From G963665185 sp049723905 (GTDB lineage Bacteria > Desulfobacterota > Desulfovibrionia > Desulfovibrionales > Desulfovibrionaceae): 64,000 bases of DNA. The first letter of the stretch is position 1. The number at the start of each line of letters is the position of its first letter. The translations under genes and the position numbers were made by a program. The notes beneath the pieces are model-generated. The model made no database searches. It was not told where the DNA came from and saw only the letters and a program-made list of their open reading frames with translations. Positions 56,552 to 64,000 of the stretch are shown here, piece after piece. The stretch covers positions 4,340,001-4,404,000 of the forward strand of contig NZ_JBJKFD010000001.1 of assembly GCF_049723905.1 (NCBI RefSeq), written 5' to 3'.

Positions 56552-57007
56552 ATGTCCGGTATTCTTGTGATCTACGGAAGCGAGACAGGAAACACCAAAT
56601 CTGCGGCAACCATGATGGCTGCGGTGTTGGAAGGGCGGGGACTGGCGGCAACGGTACGTGACGTGCGCGATACCGGGGTGGACGCTTTCAGCGAGGATTT
56701 CGACCTCTTTCTTTTGGGCGTTTCCACCTGGGGCGCTGTGCGGGATGAAGTTACCGAAGATTTCAAGACGTTTTACAAGGACATGGCCTCGGTAGACCTG
56801 TCCGGCAAAAACGTGGCCGTGTTCGGCAGCGGCGACGAAGGGTATGAAAATTTTTGCAAAGCTGTTGATTCTGTTCAGGAGCGCGCCCGGGAAAAGGGAG
56901 CTTTCATTGCTCTCGAAGGCTTGAAATTCAACCTGGCTCCCCATGCCAGTTCGGACGCCATTCGTTCCTGGGCGGAGCAGGCGGCCGATTTTCTGGAGAA
57001 AAAATGA
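56552..57007 (+). CDS. Flavodoxin (second copy)
   Basis: A 151-residue flavodoxin: FMN phosphate loop YGSETGNTKSA, the 60-loop VSTWGAVRDEV and the 90-loop GSGDEGYENFC. It differs clearly from the copy at 31492, so they are paralogues rather than a recent duplication. AGGAGG lies directly upstream. It overlaps ridA by 4 bp (ATGA) and is coupled to it. Confidence 0.93.
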   Translation: MSGILVIYGSETGNTKSAATMMAAVLEGRGLAATVRDVRDTGVDAFSEDFDLFLLGVSTWGAVRDEVTEDFKTFYKDMASVDLSGKNVAVFGSGDEGYENFCKAVDSVQERAREKGAFIALEGLKFNLAPHASSDAIRSWAEQAADFLEKK

Positions 57008-57387
57008 GCATTTGTCAGTTTGTTGCCACATCCGGAGCTCCGGCGGCAATCGGTCCCTATTCACAGGGAGTGCAGGCCGGTTCATTGGTCTTGGTTTCCG
57101 GCCAGCTGGGCTTGGACCCAGAAGGCAGCGGTCTGGCTGCCGATTTCGCTTCGCAGGCCCGGCTTGCCCTGTCCAACTGCAAGGCCATTCTGGCCGAGGC
57201 GGGCTGTGGTATAGAAAATATCGTTTCCGTGGATGTATTTGTAACCAACCTGGGACGTTTCCAGGAGTTCAATGCCATCTATGCGGAATTCATGGGCGAG
57301 CATCGTCCGGCACGTGCGGTGATTGAAGTATCCGCTCTGCCGCTCGGAGGGCTGGTCGAGGTCAAGTGCATGGCGGTGAAGTCCTAG
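57004..57387 (+). CDS. ridA: RidA family reactive-imine deaminase
   Basis: A 127-residue RidA (YjgF/YER057c) protein: AIGPYSQGVQAGSLVLVSGQ, VFVTNLGRFQEFNAIYAEF and RPARAVIEVSALPLGGLVEV (split) with the catalytic Arg104. It hydrolyses 2-aminoacrylate and similar imines made by dehydratases and lyases; a cysteine/serine lyase-like protein is encoded 1.5 kb away. It is coupled to the flavodoxin gene upstream. Confidence 0.93.
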   Translation: MSICQFVATSGAPAAIGPYSQGVQAGSLVLVSGQLGLDPEGSGLAADFASQARLALSNCKAILAEAGCGIENIVSVDVFVTNLGRFQEFNAIYAEFMGEHRPARAVIEVSALPLGGLVEVKCMAVKS

Positions 57388-57633
57388 CGGGCATTCCATA
57401 CCATCCGCCTGTGCGCTGTGTTTTTTGACGCGCCATGTCGTTTGCCGCGCCGCACGACGAGCTCTGTTCGCCGTGCGGTGGTGTCTTTAGACTCCGCTGA
57501 GGATTTTGCGCACAACGCTCCCTTTGTTGTTTCCGGGAGAGGACGGCGGACATGGCCTGTTGTTCCCGCACCGTCGTGTGCAAACAAAAAAGCCCCGCTG
57601 ATTTGTCGCGGGCCGTAAAAACAGTCGAGGATC
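57388..57633. other. Short intergenic interval
   Basis: About 245 bp. An imperfect inverted repeat surrounds CGACGAGCTCTGTTCGCCGTGCGG; no supported gene. Confidence 0.3.
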
Positions 57634-58410
57634 ATGCAGAAAGACAACATCTACGAACACACGGAAACATATCCAGTCAGAGTATATCACTGCGGCACAA
57701 ACGGGTGCATCACCTTGCCCGCCCTGGCGGATTTTCTTCAGGAAATCGCATCGGTTCATGCCGAACATCTGGGCTACAGCCGTTCCCGTCTTTTGGACGA
57801 GGGGCGGATTTGGGTCCTGGCCAGACTGTATTTTTTGATGAACCGTCTGCCCGGTTTTCAGGAACCCATGACTCTGCACACCATTGCCCGCGGGCGCGAC
57901 AAATACCATGCCTTTCGCGATTTCGAGCTGTTGGACGCGGATGGGAAGGAGTTGGGAAGGGCCACGAGTTCCTGGCTGCACATGGATATTGCCAGCCGCA
58001 GCATGACACCTTTGGACGAAAGTCTGATGAAGGCGGTTCCGGAAGGCATCAATCCGGGGCTTCTGGATTTTCCTTCGCGTTCGCTGCCGCGCCTGCGTGA
58101 GGCCGGGTATGAAACGAATTTGCGGGCCAGACGTTTTGATGAAGACATGAACGGACACGTCAACAACGCCAAGCTCGTGTCCTTGTGTCTTGAAAGCGTA
58201 CCGGACGACGTGTGGGACAAGCACTCCGCTGTGGGCCTGGATATCGGCTTTCGCAGTGAAGGGCACCGCGGGGAAAAAATTGTCTCCGCTTGTTCGGAAC
58301 AGCCGAGCGACCCGGAAAATGCGTTTTGCGCCAAGGGCGGCCGCCGCATGCTCCATGCGGTCCGTCGCGAAGGGCAGGACCTGTGCCGGGCGGTCAGCTA
58401 CTGGCGTTAG
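57634..58410 (+). CDS. Acyl-ACP thioesterase-like protein
   Basis: A 258-residue double-hotdog thioesterase. The N-terminal hotdog has LADFLQEIASVHAEHLGYS and WVLARLYFLMNRLP; the C-terminal hotdog has FDEDMNGHVNNAKLVSL, with the Asn-His pair conserved in acyl-ACP thioesterases. It would release fatty acids from acyl carrier protein. It stands alone; the function in a sulfate reducer may be in lipid turnover. Start ATG 57634 lies downstream of a purine-rich GTCGAGGATC. Confidence 0.87.
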   Translation: MQKDNIYEHTETYPVRVYHCGTNGCITLPALADFLQEIASVHAEHLGYSRSRLLDEGRIWVLARLYFLMNRLPGFQEPMTLHTIARGRDKYHAFRDFELLDADGKELGRATSSWLHMDIASRSMTPLDESLMKAVPEGINPGLLDFPSRSLPRLREAGYETNLRARRFDEDMNGHVNNAKLVSLCLESVPDDVWDKHSAVGLDIGFRSEGHRGEKIVSACSEQPSDPENAFCAKGGRRMLHAVRREGQDLCRAVSYWR

Positions 58411-58538
58411 TGTCGTGTCCGCTCCATTTTTTATCATCAAATACAAGTTGTACACGCGACACGTCATGGCGGGCATAGCCCGCCTTGCGCCGCCTGAAAT
58501 TTCGGAAGCGGCGTGAACGAACTTGCAAACCACGTTTT
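58411..58538. repeat. Intergenic repeat-like segment
   Basis: GCGCCGCCTGAAATTTCGGAAGCGGCG (58490-58516) and AACCACGTTTTTCAGGTTTGTGGTC (58529-58553) echo the arrangement at 47799-47850 (GCGCCGCCTGAAGCGGCG, GACCTGAAAATCGC...TCTGGTCGCGGTCC). Confidence 0.45.
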
Positions 58539-60137
58539 TCAGGTTTGTGGTCCTTTGAATTTGAAGACCATCAGGGTGACGTCGTCCTCTGCCTTGACCG
58601 GGCCGAGGAATGCCGACAGTTCGTCCAGAATGGCCTGAACGATCTCTTCTGCCGTCCGGTGGGCCTGTGCACGCAGAATCTGCCGGACGCGCTCCTTGCC
58701 AAACATATTTTCCTCAAGGGTTTTTACTTCGCCACCCGGAACATTCTCCGTGTGCGCTTCCCATATCCCATCGGTTCCGATCAGCAGCACGCTGCCGGGA
58801 GCTGGTGCACAGCGTGAGCTCTCCTGGAACTCGAAGTCTTCCAGAACTCCCAGGGCCATGCCCTTTCCGTCCAGTTCGGAAAATGCGTCCGTGCCCGGGT
58901 CGTAAAGAATGGCCGGGTCGTGACCGCCGCGAACCCAGCTGAGGGTGGTGGCTGTACCGTCCGAGGTTTGTTCTTCCCGTACTGCCAGGAGGAAAAGAGT
59001 CATGAACCGGCCGGAATTTCCTACATCGTGGTAGAGGCGGTTGTTGACCTGGGCGCATATTCCATCCAGGCCGATTGGGGTTTGGGCTGCCATGCGCAGG
59101 TAGGCCCTTCCAGCAGCCATAAGCAGGGCAGCACCCACGCCGTGTCCGGTGACGTCGCCGATGGCGAACAGGGTGTTTTTTTCATCTTCCTTGTCCGATG
59201 GTAGTGGGAAAACATCATAGTAATCTCCCCCTGTCTCATCGGAGTAGATGCTGCGCCCTGCCACCTCCATGCTCTCCATGAAAGGAAATTCCACGGGCAG
59301 CAGATTGCCCTGCACTTCTTCCGCCACTTCCATGGCCGAAATAAGCTCTATGCGATGGCGCAGACCGTCGATCATTTCATTGGTTCGTCCGGCAATGAGG
59401 CCGAATTCGTCACCCGTGGCCACTGGAATTTTGCGGTCCAGCTTGCCCAGGGCCACATCCTCCAGCACGCCTGTCTGGTTGGCGAAAAGCAGCTTGAGGT
59501 TGCGCGAATAGGAGATGATGAGGTTGAGGGTCATGGCAATGAGGACCGCCATGATGAAGACGATTTCTCCGGCTACGGAAAAGGAGGCCATGAGCAGGTT
59601 TTCCGGATCGGAACCTGCCGTGACCAGCCAGTCGAGGTCCTTAACGATGACCAGGATGAGCACGGTGGAGACCAGAATCATGCCCGCCAGGGAGGAGAGC
59701 ATGAATTTTCGCGTTACCGGAAAGAGCTTTGCCGGTGGGCTGGAATGGAGGCCGCTTTCCCGGATGTTTTCCCGTTCCCGCTGCAGAGCCATGTCCGCTC
59801 CGGCAAAGAAGCTGAAGAGCAGGCTGCCCAGAAGTATTTTGAGGCCGCTTGCCAGGGGAAAATTGTAGACCACGGTGTTGAATACGGCGATGCCCGCACC
59901 GGCTCCCGCCACCATGCAGAATTCCAAGATGAACTGCCGTCCGGGCCGGACAAGCAGAGGGGCCGTGTCAACATATCGGGGAAGGATGAAAAAACGGAGA
60001 GCGAGGGCCAGGACAAACCAGCCCAGGATAATGCTCCCGAGCAGCAGGGAAGGCATGGACTCCAAAAAGGGGCAGACCTGGACGCCGTAAATGAGCAGCC
60101 CGAAAACGGCCGCAACGTAATGGACCAGCAGCCTCAT
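58539..60137 (-). CDS. Membrane PP2C-type (SpoIIE) serine phosphatase
   Basis: A 532-residue protein with about six membrane helices (residues 1-215), a HAMP-like linker (LEDVALGKLDRKIPVATGDEFG), and a C-terminal SpoIIE/RsbU phosphatase domain: SDETGGDYYDVF, AIGDVTGHGVGAALLMAAGRA, WVRGGHDPAILY and AEDDVTLMVFK supply the metal-binding Asp residues. Such phosphatases dephosphorylate STAS antagonists and so release the RsbW-held partner. The nearest STAS/RsbW pair is at 38651-39434. AGGAGAG precedes ATG 60137. Confidence 0.92.
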   Translation of the reverse strand: MRLLVHYVAAVFGLLIYGVQVCPFLESMPSLLLGSIILGWFVLALALRFFILPRYVDTAPLLVRPGRQFILEFCMVAGAGAGIAVFNTVVYNFPLASGLKILLGSLLFSFFAGADMALQRERENIRESGLHSSPPAKLFPVTRKFMLSSLAGMILVSTVLILVIVKDLDWLVTAGSDPENLLMASFSVAGEIVFIMAVLIAMTLNLIISYSRNLKLLFANQTGVLEDVALGKLDRKIPVATGDEFGLIAGRTNEMIDGLRHRIELISAMEVAEEVQGNLLPVEFPFMESMEVAGRSIYSDETGGDYYDVFPLPSDKEDEKNTLFAIGDVTGHGVGAALLMAAGRAYLRMAAQTPIGLDGICAQVNNRLYHDVGNSGRFMTLFLLAVREEQTSDGTATTLSWVRGGHDPAILYDPGTDAFSELDGKGMALGVLEDFEFQESSRCAPAPGSVLLIGTDGIWEAHTENVPGGEVKTLEENMFGKERVRQILRAQAHRTAEEIVQAILDELSAFLGPVKAEDDVTLMVFKFKGPQT

Positions 60138-60323
60138 TGTATACTCTCCTGTGCATGGATGACGGGGGCGGTTCCAAACGCCGGACATGCGGCGATACTC
60201 GAAACAGTGACAAGTGGTGCATGTCTTCTGTCAAGGCGAAGTTATCTCAGCATTGCCTTCAGAGCAATGCCCAAGCGTGAGCGGCGTACGGAACAAACCG
60301 CTTTCCCGTCAATGCAGGGAGAC

Positions 60324-60617
60324 TTATGAATCGGTGAATTCGTCCAGTTCTTCCCGTCGGGGTCTTCCCGGACCTGGACCTGGCTCCGGGAGCAGTTCCC
60401 TTGGAATTCCTTCCCGGACCATGGCTTCGATGATCCATTGTGTGGAGCGGACTCCACGAATGATGCGGGTTATTGCAGAAGGTTGCACACCTATTTTTGC
60501 CGCAAGGGCCCGGCGTTCAACCTTATGGTATGTGAGCCACGCCATAAGGGCAGTTACTCTGTCCACCTGACGAAGATCTAGTTGCATGGAGTGTGAATCC
60601 TGAAGTAAATCATTCAT
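60324..60617 (-). CDS. Small HTH-domain protein
   Basis: A protein of about 97 residues with a likely lambda-repressor-type helix-turn-helix (ALAAKIGVQPSAITRIIRG, about 37-55) and a Pro/Arg/Glu-rich C-terminus. The start is uncertain: ATG 60617 lacks a Shine-Dalgarno, and ATG 60587 has AGGA 11 bases upstream. It may regulate the flanking phosphatase gene, which lies downstream on the same strand, but this is only a guess from position. Confidence 0.65.
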   Translation of the reverse strand: MNDLLQDSHSMQLDLRQVDRVTALMAWLTYHKVERRALAAKIGVQPSAITRIIRGVRSTQWIIEAMVREGIPRELLPEPGPGPGRPRREELDEFTDS

Positions 60618-61195
60618 TGTGTGAGAAGCTACTTTATAAAATGTTGAAACATCTGATGTGTATCGAAAATAATGACACAACATCATACCTATTTAAATTG
60701 CATTGTCCATTAATATGCAAAAAAATAGACTTTCTATTATCGTTCCATCAAATGGTATCCTCGGCGTTGCACAAAAAACAGCTTGTCTTGTAACTTGTTG
60801 AGTGATTTGCAAATATACAAAACAGTCTGCTGTGTCAGCCTCGTCTTGCAGTGCATTACAGCAGGAAAAATTGGAAAATCATATTATAAATCTTAAAAAA
60901 ATCGCCGACTTTTTGTTTTTGGTGTGTGGAAGAGTGGATGTTCGGGGTATTTTTTGTTTGAAAATAAAATATTTTATTTCAGCTTGTTGAGTACGTTTTT
61001 CGACTGGGGAGTGGGCGGATTCTTTTGAGGAACAGGGTGTACTCATTGTCGGCGGATGGTTATGTATATGCGATGGGTGCCCCATGAATGTTTGATTCAT
61101 GGAGCCGGGGCATTTAAGGTGTATTGGCGAAAAGGTTTCTGCAAACCAGAGTTTGTGGAAGTTGGACGAACAAAAGATAGAGGGAGGAACGAGCT
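60618..61195. other. AT-rich intergenic region
   Basis: About 580 bp with no convincing gene. A hairpin CCATGAAT-GTTT-ATTCATGG at 61082-61101 lies in the leader of the nitroreductase gene. The AT-rich stretch 60640-60990 may hold promoters for both directions. Confidence 0.4.
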
Positions 61196-61705
61196 ATGGA
61201 TACATTGGAAGCCATCCACACAAGGCGCAGTATTCGTAAATATCAGGACCGCGACGTATCCGAGGAACTTATTACCGAGCTTTTGTCCGCAGCCATGAGC
61301 GCACCGAGCGCCGGAAATGCCCAGACCTGGCAGTTCGTCGTGGTACGCGACCAGGGGCAGCGGCAGGCTGTGGCCGAAATCAACCAGTACGCGGCCATGG
61401 CTCCCAAGGCTCCTGTGGGCGTTTTGGTCTGCGGCGACCTGGGCAAGGAAAAATATCCCGGCTATTGGGTGCAGGATTGTGCCGCCGCAGTGCAGACCCT
61501 GCTGCTGGCCGCACACGCCAAAGGCCTCGGTGCGGTATGGACGGGCATTTATCCCACACAGGACCGTGTTGAAAAATTCAGCGTCCAGTTCAATCTTCCG
61601 GAAAACGTGATTCCTCTGGCATATGTTGTACTTGGCTATCCCGACCAGGATTTGAAGCCCCAAGATCGCTATGATGCAGCAAATGTGCATTACGACCGCT
61701 GGTAG
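61196..61705 (+). CDS. Nitroreductase family protein
   Basis: A 169-residue FMN-dependent nitroreductase. HTRRSIRKYQDRDV (residues 8-21) is the FMN phosphate motif; SAPSAGNAQTWQFVVV and GLGAVWTGIYP complete the flavin pocket. GGGAGG lies upstream of the ATG. The physiological substrate is unknown; family members reduce nitro compounds, quinones or flavins with NAD(P)H. Confidence 0.92.
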   Translation: MDTLEAIHTRRSIRKYQDRDVSEELITELLSAAMSAPSAGNAQTWQFVVVRDQGQRQAVAEINQYAAMAPKAPVGVLVCGDLGKEKYPGYWVQDCAAAVQTLLLAAHAKGLGAVWTGIYPTQDRVEKFSVQFNLPENVIPLAYVVLGYPDQDLKPQDRYDAANVHYDRW

Positions 61706-61713
61706 GGGGCGAA

Positions 61714-62052
61714 TAATGGGGCGATAGCTTCGTTGCAGCGAAAAAAGCGGACCCTTGTGTATGAGGAATACGCGTCGGTCCCGTTTTTTCTCGCGCCTTG
61801 CTCTCGCCTCCATTCTCCGCCCCCTACTCGGGGCGGAACCGATGGTGACGGCGGGCAGTTTTGATTTGCGTATTGTTATGACGGGCAGGAAGGGGCGATA
61901 GCTTCGTTGCAGCGAAAAAAGCGGACCCTTGTGTATGAGGAATACGCGGCGGTCCCGCTTTTTTCTCGCGCCTCGCTCTCGCCTCCATTCTCCGCCCCCT
62001 ACCCGGGGCGGAACCGATGGTGACGGCGGGCAGTTTTGATTTGCGTGTGTCT
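61714..62052. repeat. Tandem copies of an intergenic element
   Basis: Two direct copies of a unit of about 170 bp lie side by side: each begins GGGGCGATAGCTTCGTTGC (61719 and 61890), has CTTGTGTATGAGGAATACGC and ends GGTGACGGCGGGCAGTTTTGATTTGCG (split). A third partial start follows at 62065 (GGGCGATAGCTGCGTTGC). The core resembles the element in the 23S-5S spacer at 17870-17965. Confidence 0.85.
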
Positions 62053-62177
62053 TTGGTGGGGTGGAGGGCGATAGCTGCGTTGCATTTCTTGCCCACAACA
62101 CCATCATCAAACGCAGCTTTGCATTTTTGATTTCTGCTTTGCAGCTTTTCACATTTACAGGCTCTCCAAGAAATAAC

Positions 62178-62211
62178 AAAGGGGCAGAAACCATATGGTT
62201 TCTGCCCCTTT
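62178..62211. terminator. Terminator between the repeats and gltX
   Basis: AAAGGGGCAGAAACC-ATAT-GGTTTCTGCCCCTTT, 15 perfect base pairs, suited to act in both directions and to end gltX on the minus strand. Confidence 0.85.
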
Positions 62212-62234
62212 GACTGTCTCTGTGGGAAGCTCTG

Positions 62235-63626
62235 CTACATTGTCAAGGCGCGGTCCAGGCGGGCCAGGGTTTTTTCCTTGCCCAGGCCGAGCATGGTTTC
62301 GTGCAGGCCCGGACTTTGGGTGCGTCCGGTAATGGCCACGCGGATAGGCTGGGCAATGGCCTTGAACTTGAGTTCGTTGGTCTCCACGTATCCGTTGAGA
62401 ACCTTGTCGATACCCTCTTCGCTGAACTCGGGCAGGGCGTCGAGGCCTTCGCGGATCGCGCGGATATGGACTTTGGATTCATCCGTGATGAATTTGCTTA
62501 CACCCTTTTCCTCGTAGACCAGCTTGTCGTCGTCCACCAGGAAAAAGTCGAGTCCCGCGGCCATTTCCACCAGGGTCTTGGAACGCGGGGCGTACATGGG
62601 CACCAGGGCGGCAATGGCTTCGGTGTCGTTGGTTTCAATGCCGCGTTCGGCCAGCAGAGGAAGCAACAGTTCGGCAATGCGCCTGGGATCGGCTTCCTTA
62701 ATGTACTGGGCGTTGAGCCAGTGCAGCTTGGTGGTGTCGAACACGGCGGCGGAAGAGCCGAGGTTGTCCGTGGTGAAAAACTCGATGAGTTCTTCGCGGG
62801 AGAAAATCTCCTGATCGCCATGCGACCAGCCGAGGCGGGTCAGATAGTTGAGCATGGCTTCGGGCAGAATGCCGTCTTTCTCGTACTCGATGACGCTGGT
62901 AGCGCCGTGGCGTTTGGAAAGTTTTTTCTTGTCCGGCCCCAGGATCATGGGCACATGGCCGAAGGCGGGCGGGGTAAGGCCCAAAGCCTGGTAGATGAGT
63001 ATCTGCCGGGGCGTGTTGGCAACGTGGTCCTCGCCACGCAGCACATGGGTAATGCCCATGGTGTGGTCGTCCACCACAACGGCCAGGTTGTAGGTGGGGC
63101 TGCCGTCACTGCGGCGCAGGATCATGTCGTCCATTTCCTGATTGGGCCAGGAAATATGGCCTTTGACCATATCCATGTAATCCGTGGAGCCTGTAAGGGG
63201 AGCCTTGAGCCGGACCACGCGACCTTCGCCGGGGCCGAGGTTCTTGTCCCTGCAGCTTCCGTCATACTTGGGCTTGCGGCCTTCTTCACGGGCTTTTTCG
63301 CGCATGGCATCGACTGTTTCGGGCGAACATTCGCACCAGTAGGCCTGGCCGGATTCCAGCAGCTTGTCGATGTATTGGTTGTGCAGCTCGGTGCGCTGGC
63401 TCTGGTATTCAAGTTCGTCCCAGTCCAGTCCCAGCCAGTTCAGGCCGTCCAGAATGGCCTGTGTGGCCTCCGGTGTGGAGCGTTGGCGGTCCGTGTCTTC
63501 CACGCGCAGGACAAAGCGGCCCTGATTGTGTTTGGCCAAAAGCCAGGAAAAAATGGCAGTGCGTGCTCCGCCCACATGGAGGAATCCCGTGGGGCTGGGA
63601 GCAAAACGTGTGACCATGCGACTCAT
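62235..63626 (-). CDS. gltX: Glutamate-tRNA ligase
   Basis: A 463-residue class I aminoacyl-tRNA synthetase of normal GluRS length. The HIGH-type motif is PSPTGFLHVGGART (residues 10-23), RVEDTDRQRS follows, and the KMSKS-type motif is KKLSKRHG (about 238-245). It charges tRNA-Glu (and tRNA-Gln where GlnRS is absent). GGAG lies before ATG 63626; ATG 63617 is an alternative start. The C-terminal anticodon-binding domain is complete. Confidence 0.95.
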   Translation of the reverse strand: MSRMVTRFAPSPTGFLHVGGARTAIFSWLLAKHNQGRFVLRVEDTDRQRSTPEATQAILDGLNWLGLDWDELEYQSQRTELHNQYIDKLLESGQAYWCECSPETVDAMREKAREEGRKPKYDGSCRDKNLGPGEGRVVRLKAPLTGSTDYMDMVKGHISWPNQEMDDMILRRSDGSPTYNLAVVVDDHTMGITHVLRGEDHVANTPRQILIYQALGLTPPAFGHVPMILGPDKKKLSKRHGATSVIEYEKDGILPEAMLNYLTRLGWSHGDQEIFSREELIEFFTTDNLGSSAAVFDTTKLHWLNAQYIKEADPRRIAELLLPLLAERGIETNDTEAIAALVPMYAPRSKTLVEMAAGLDFFLVDDDKLVYEEKGVSKFITDESKVHIRAIREGLDALPEFSEEGIDKVLNGYVETNELKFKAIAQPIRVAITGRTQSPGLHETMLGLGKEKTLARLDRALTM

Positions 63627-63957
63627 AAATTATTCTCCATTGCCGTTATTGGCTATGCGCCGGATTACCGGCGCGGAAATTTGTTGTGTGCGCCCAGGCT
63701 CGGACAGTATCCGGCCCGGCAACGTTCGGCCCGATAGGGCGACAACGTATGACAAAGGCGCTTCCGCCACAGGTGAAAGCGCCCTTGTTCGTAGCGTCAA
63801 GGGGCGGCCGGAACAAGTTGTCCGGCAGAAAACTCCGTACAGCCGTCCGCAAGAAGTCTGTTTGGAGCGCGTTCCGGCTCTCATCTCTCCTTAAATAGAG
63901 ATGGAAAACCGGAGCATTGCTTTGCGCAGCAGCCTGCGGAGGGTTCTTTTCAGTCTG
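63627..63957. other. Non-coding interval upstream of gltX
   Basis: About 330 bp. Short frames exist on both strands but none has recognisable protein features. It contains the gltX leader. Confidence 0.4.
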
Positions 63958-64000
63958 CTAGACCGATTCCACGCCTTTGACTTCCGGGACTTCTTTGAGG
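63958..64000 (-). CDS. C-terminal end of a gene cut by the window edge
   Basis: The minus strand reads LKEVPEVKGVESV followed by a TAG stop at 63958-63960. The residues look like a real protein end (VPEVKGV is common in regulatory or ACT-type domains), but 13 residues are too few for identification. Confidence 0.35.
   Translation of the reverse strand, partial: LKEVPEVKGVESV

Noticed and set aside
62301..63737. 478-codon plus-strand frame across gltX
   Set aside because: Antisense to a complete glutamyl-tRNA synthetase.

Overview
The window is a chromosomal segment of a sulfate-reducing deltaproteobacterium of the Desulfovibrio type (Desulfovibrionales). The evidence is a tetraheme cytochrome c3 (3108-3512, minus), a complete qrcABCD menaquinone reductase operon (6569-11336), two Desulfovibrio-type short-chain flavodoxins, many two-component proteins and a Desulfovibrio-like rRNA operon. 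This assignment rests on gene content; no alignment could be run.

Layout. 0-6 kb: a degenerate histidine kinase with its response regulator, an alpha/beta hydrolase, greA, cytochrome c3, an OsmC protein, a PAS kinase with a cysteine cluster and a stand-alone Hpt protein. 6.5-11.4 kb: the Qrc complex. 11.4-20.8 kb: an rRNA operon (16S, tRNA-Ile, tRNA-Ala, 23S, 5S) with tandem promoters and RNase III processing stems. Copies of a long intergenic repeat flank it, and an IS5-family element has split the downstream copy. 20.8-25.6 kb: a TetR regulator with two methyltransferases, then a GAF hybrid kinase. 25.9-29.3 kb: a decayed genomic island in tRNA-Pro(GGG), bounded by a 47-bp direct repeat. 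It holds a ParB-like gene, an hsdR remnant and a radical SAM/SPASM gene. 29.5-34.4 kb: a MarR/Bcr-type drug exporter pair, flavodoxin, a Spy/CpxP-like protein and a periplasmic binding protein.

34.8-39.4 kb is the most unusual locus. An ABC exporter has a roughly 245-residue insertion in its ATPase that contains two extra Q-loop-like segments. It is followed by a cyclic-nucleotide-type sensor, a secreted protein, an RsbW-like kinase and a STAS anti-anti-sigma protein. A SpoIIE-type phosphatase that could complete a partner-switching circuit lies at 58.5-60.1 kb. 39.8-44.7 kb: an unknown protein, an HD-GYP regulator and a large hybrid kinase. 44.8-49.2 kb: phosphoglycerate mutase, a CDF transporter, cytidine deaminase and a nucleoside phosphorylase. 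49.2-53.4 kb: a complete mla lipid-transport operon in which the ATPase MlaF is fused to a degenerate GGDEF domain and MlaA has a long N-terminal extension. 53.5-64 kb: a UPF0597 desulfidase-like protein, thiM, a second flavodoxin, ridA, an acyl-ACP thioesterase, the SpoIIE phosphatase, a small HTH protein, a nitroreductase, tandem intergenic repeats and gltX.

Electron flow links several genes. Periplasmic cytochrome c3 is the known electron donor to QrcA, and Qrc reduces menaquinone; flavodoxins serve as cytoplasmic carriers. Intergenic repeats with a shared core occur inside the rRNA operon and again near 61.7-62.0 kb.
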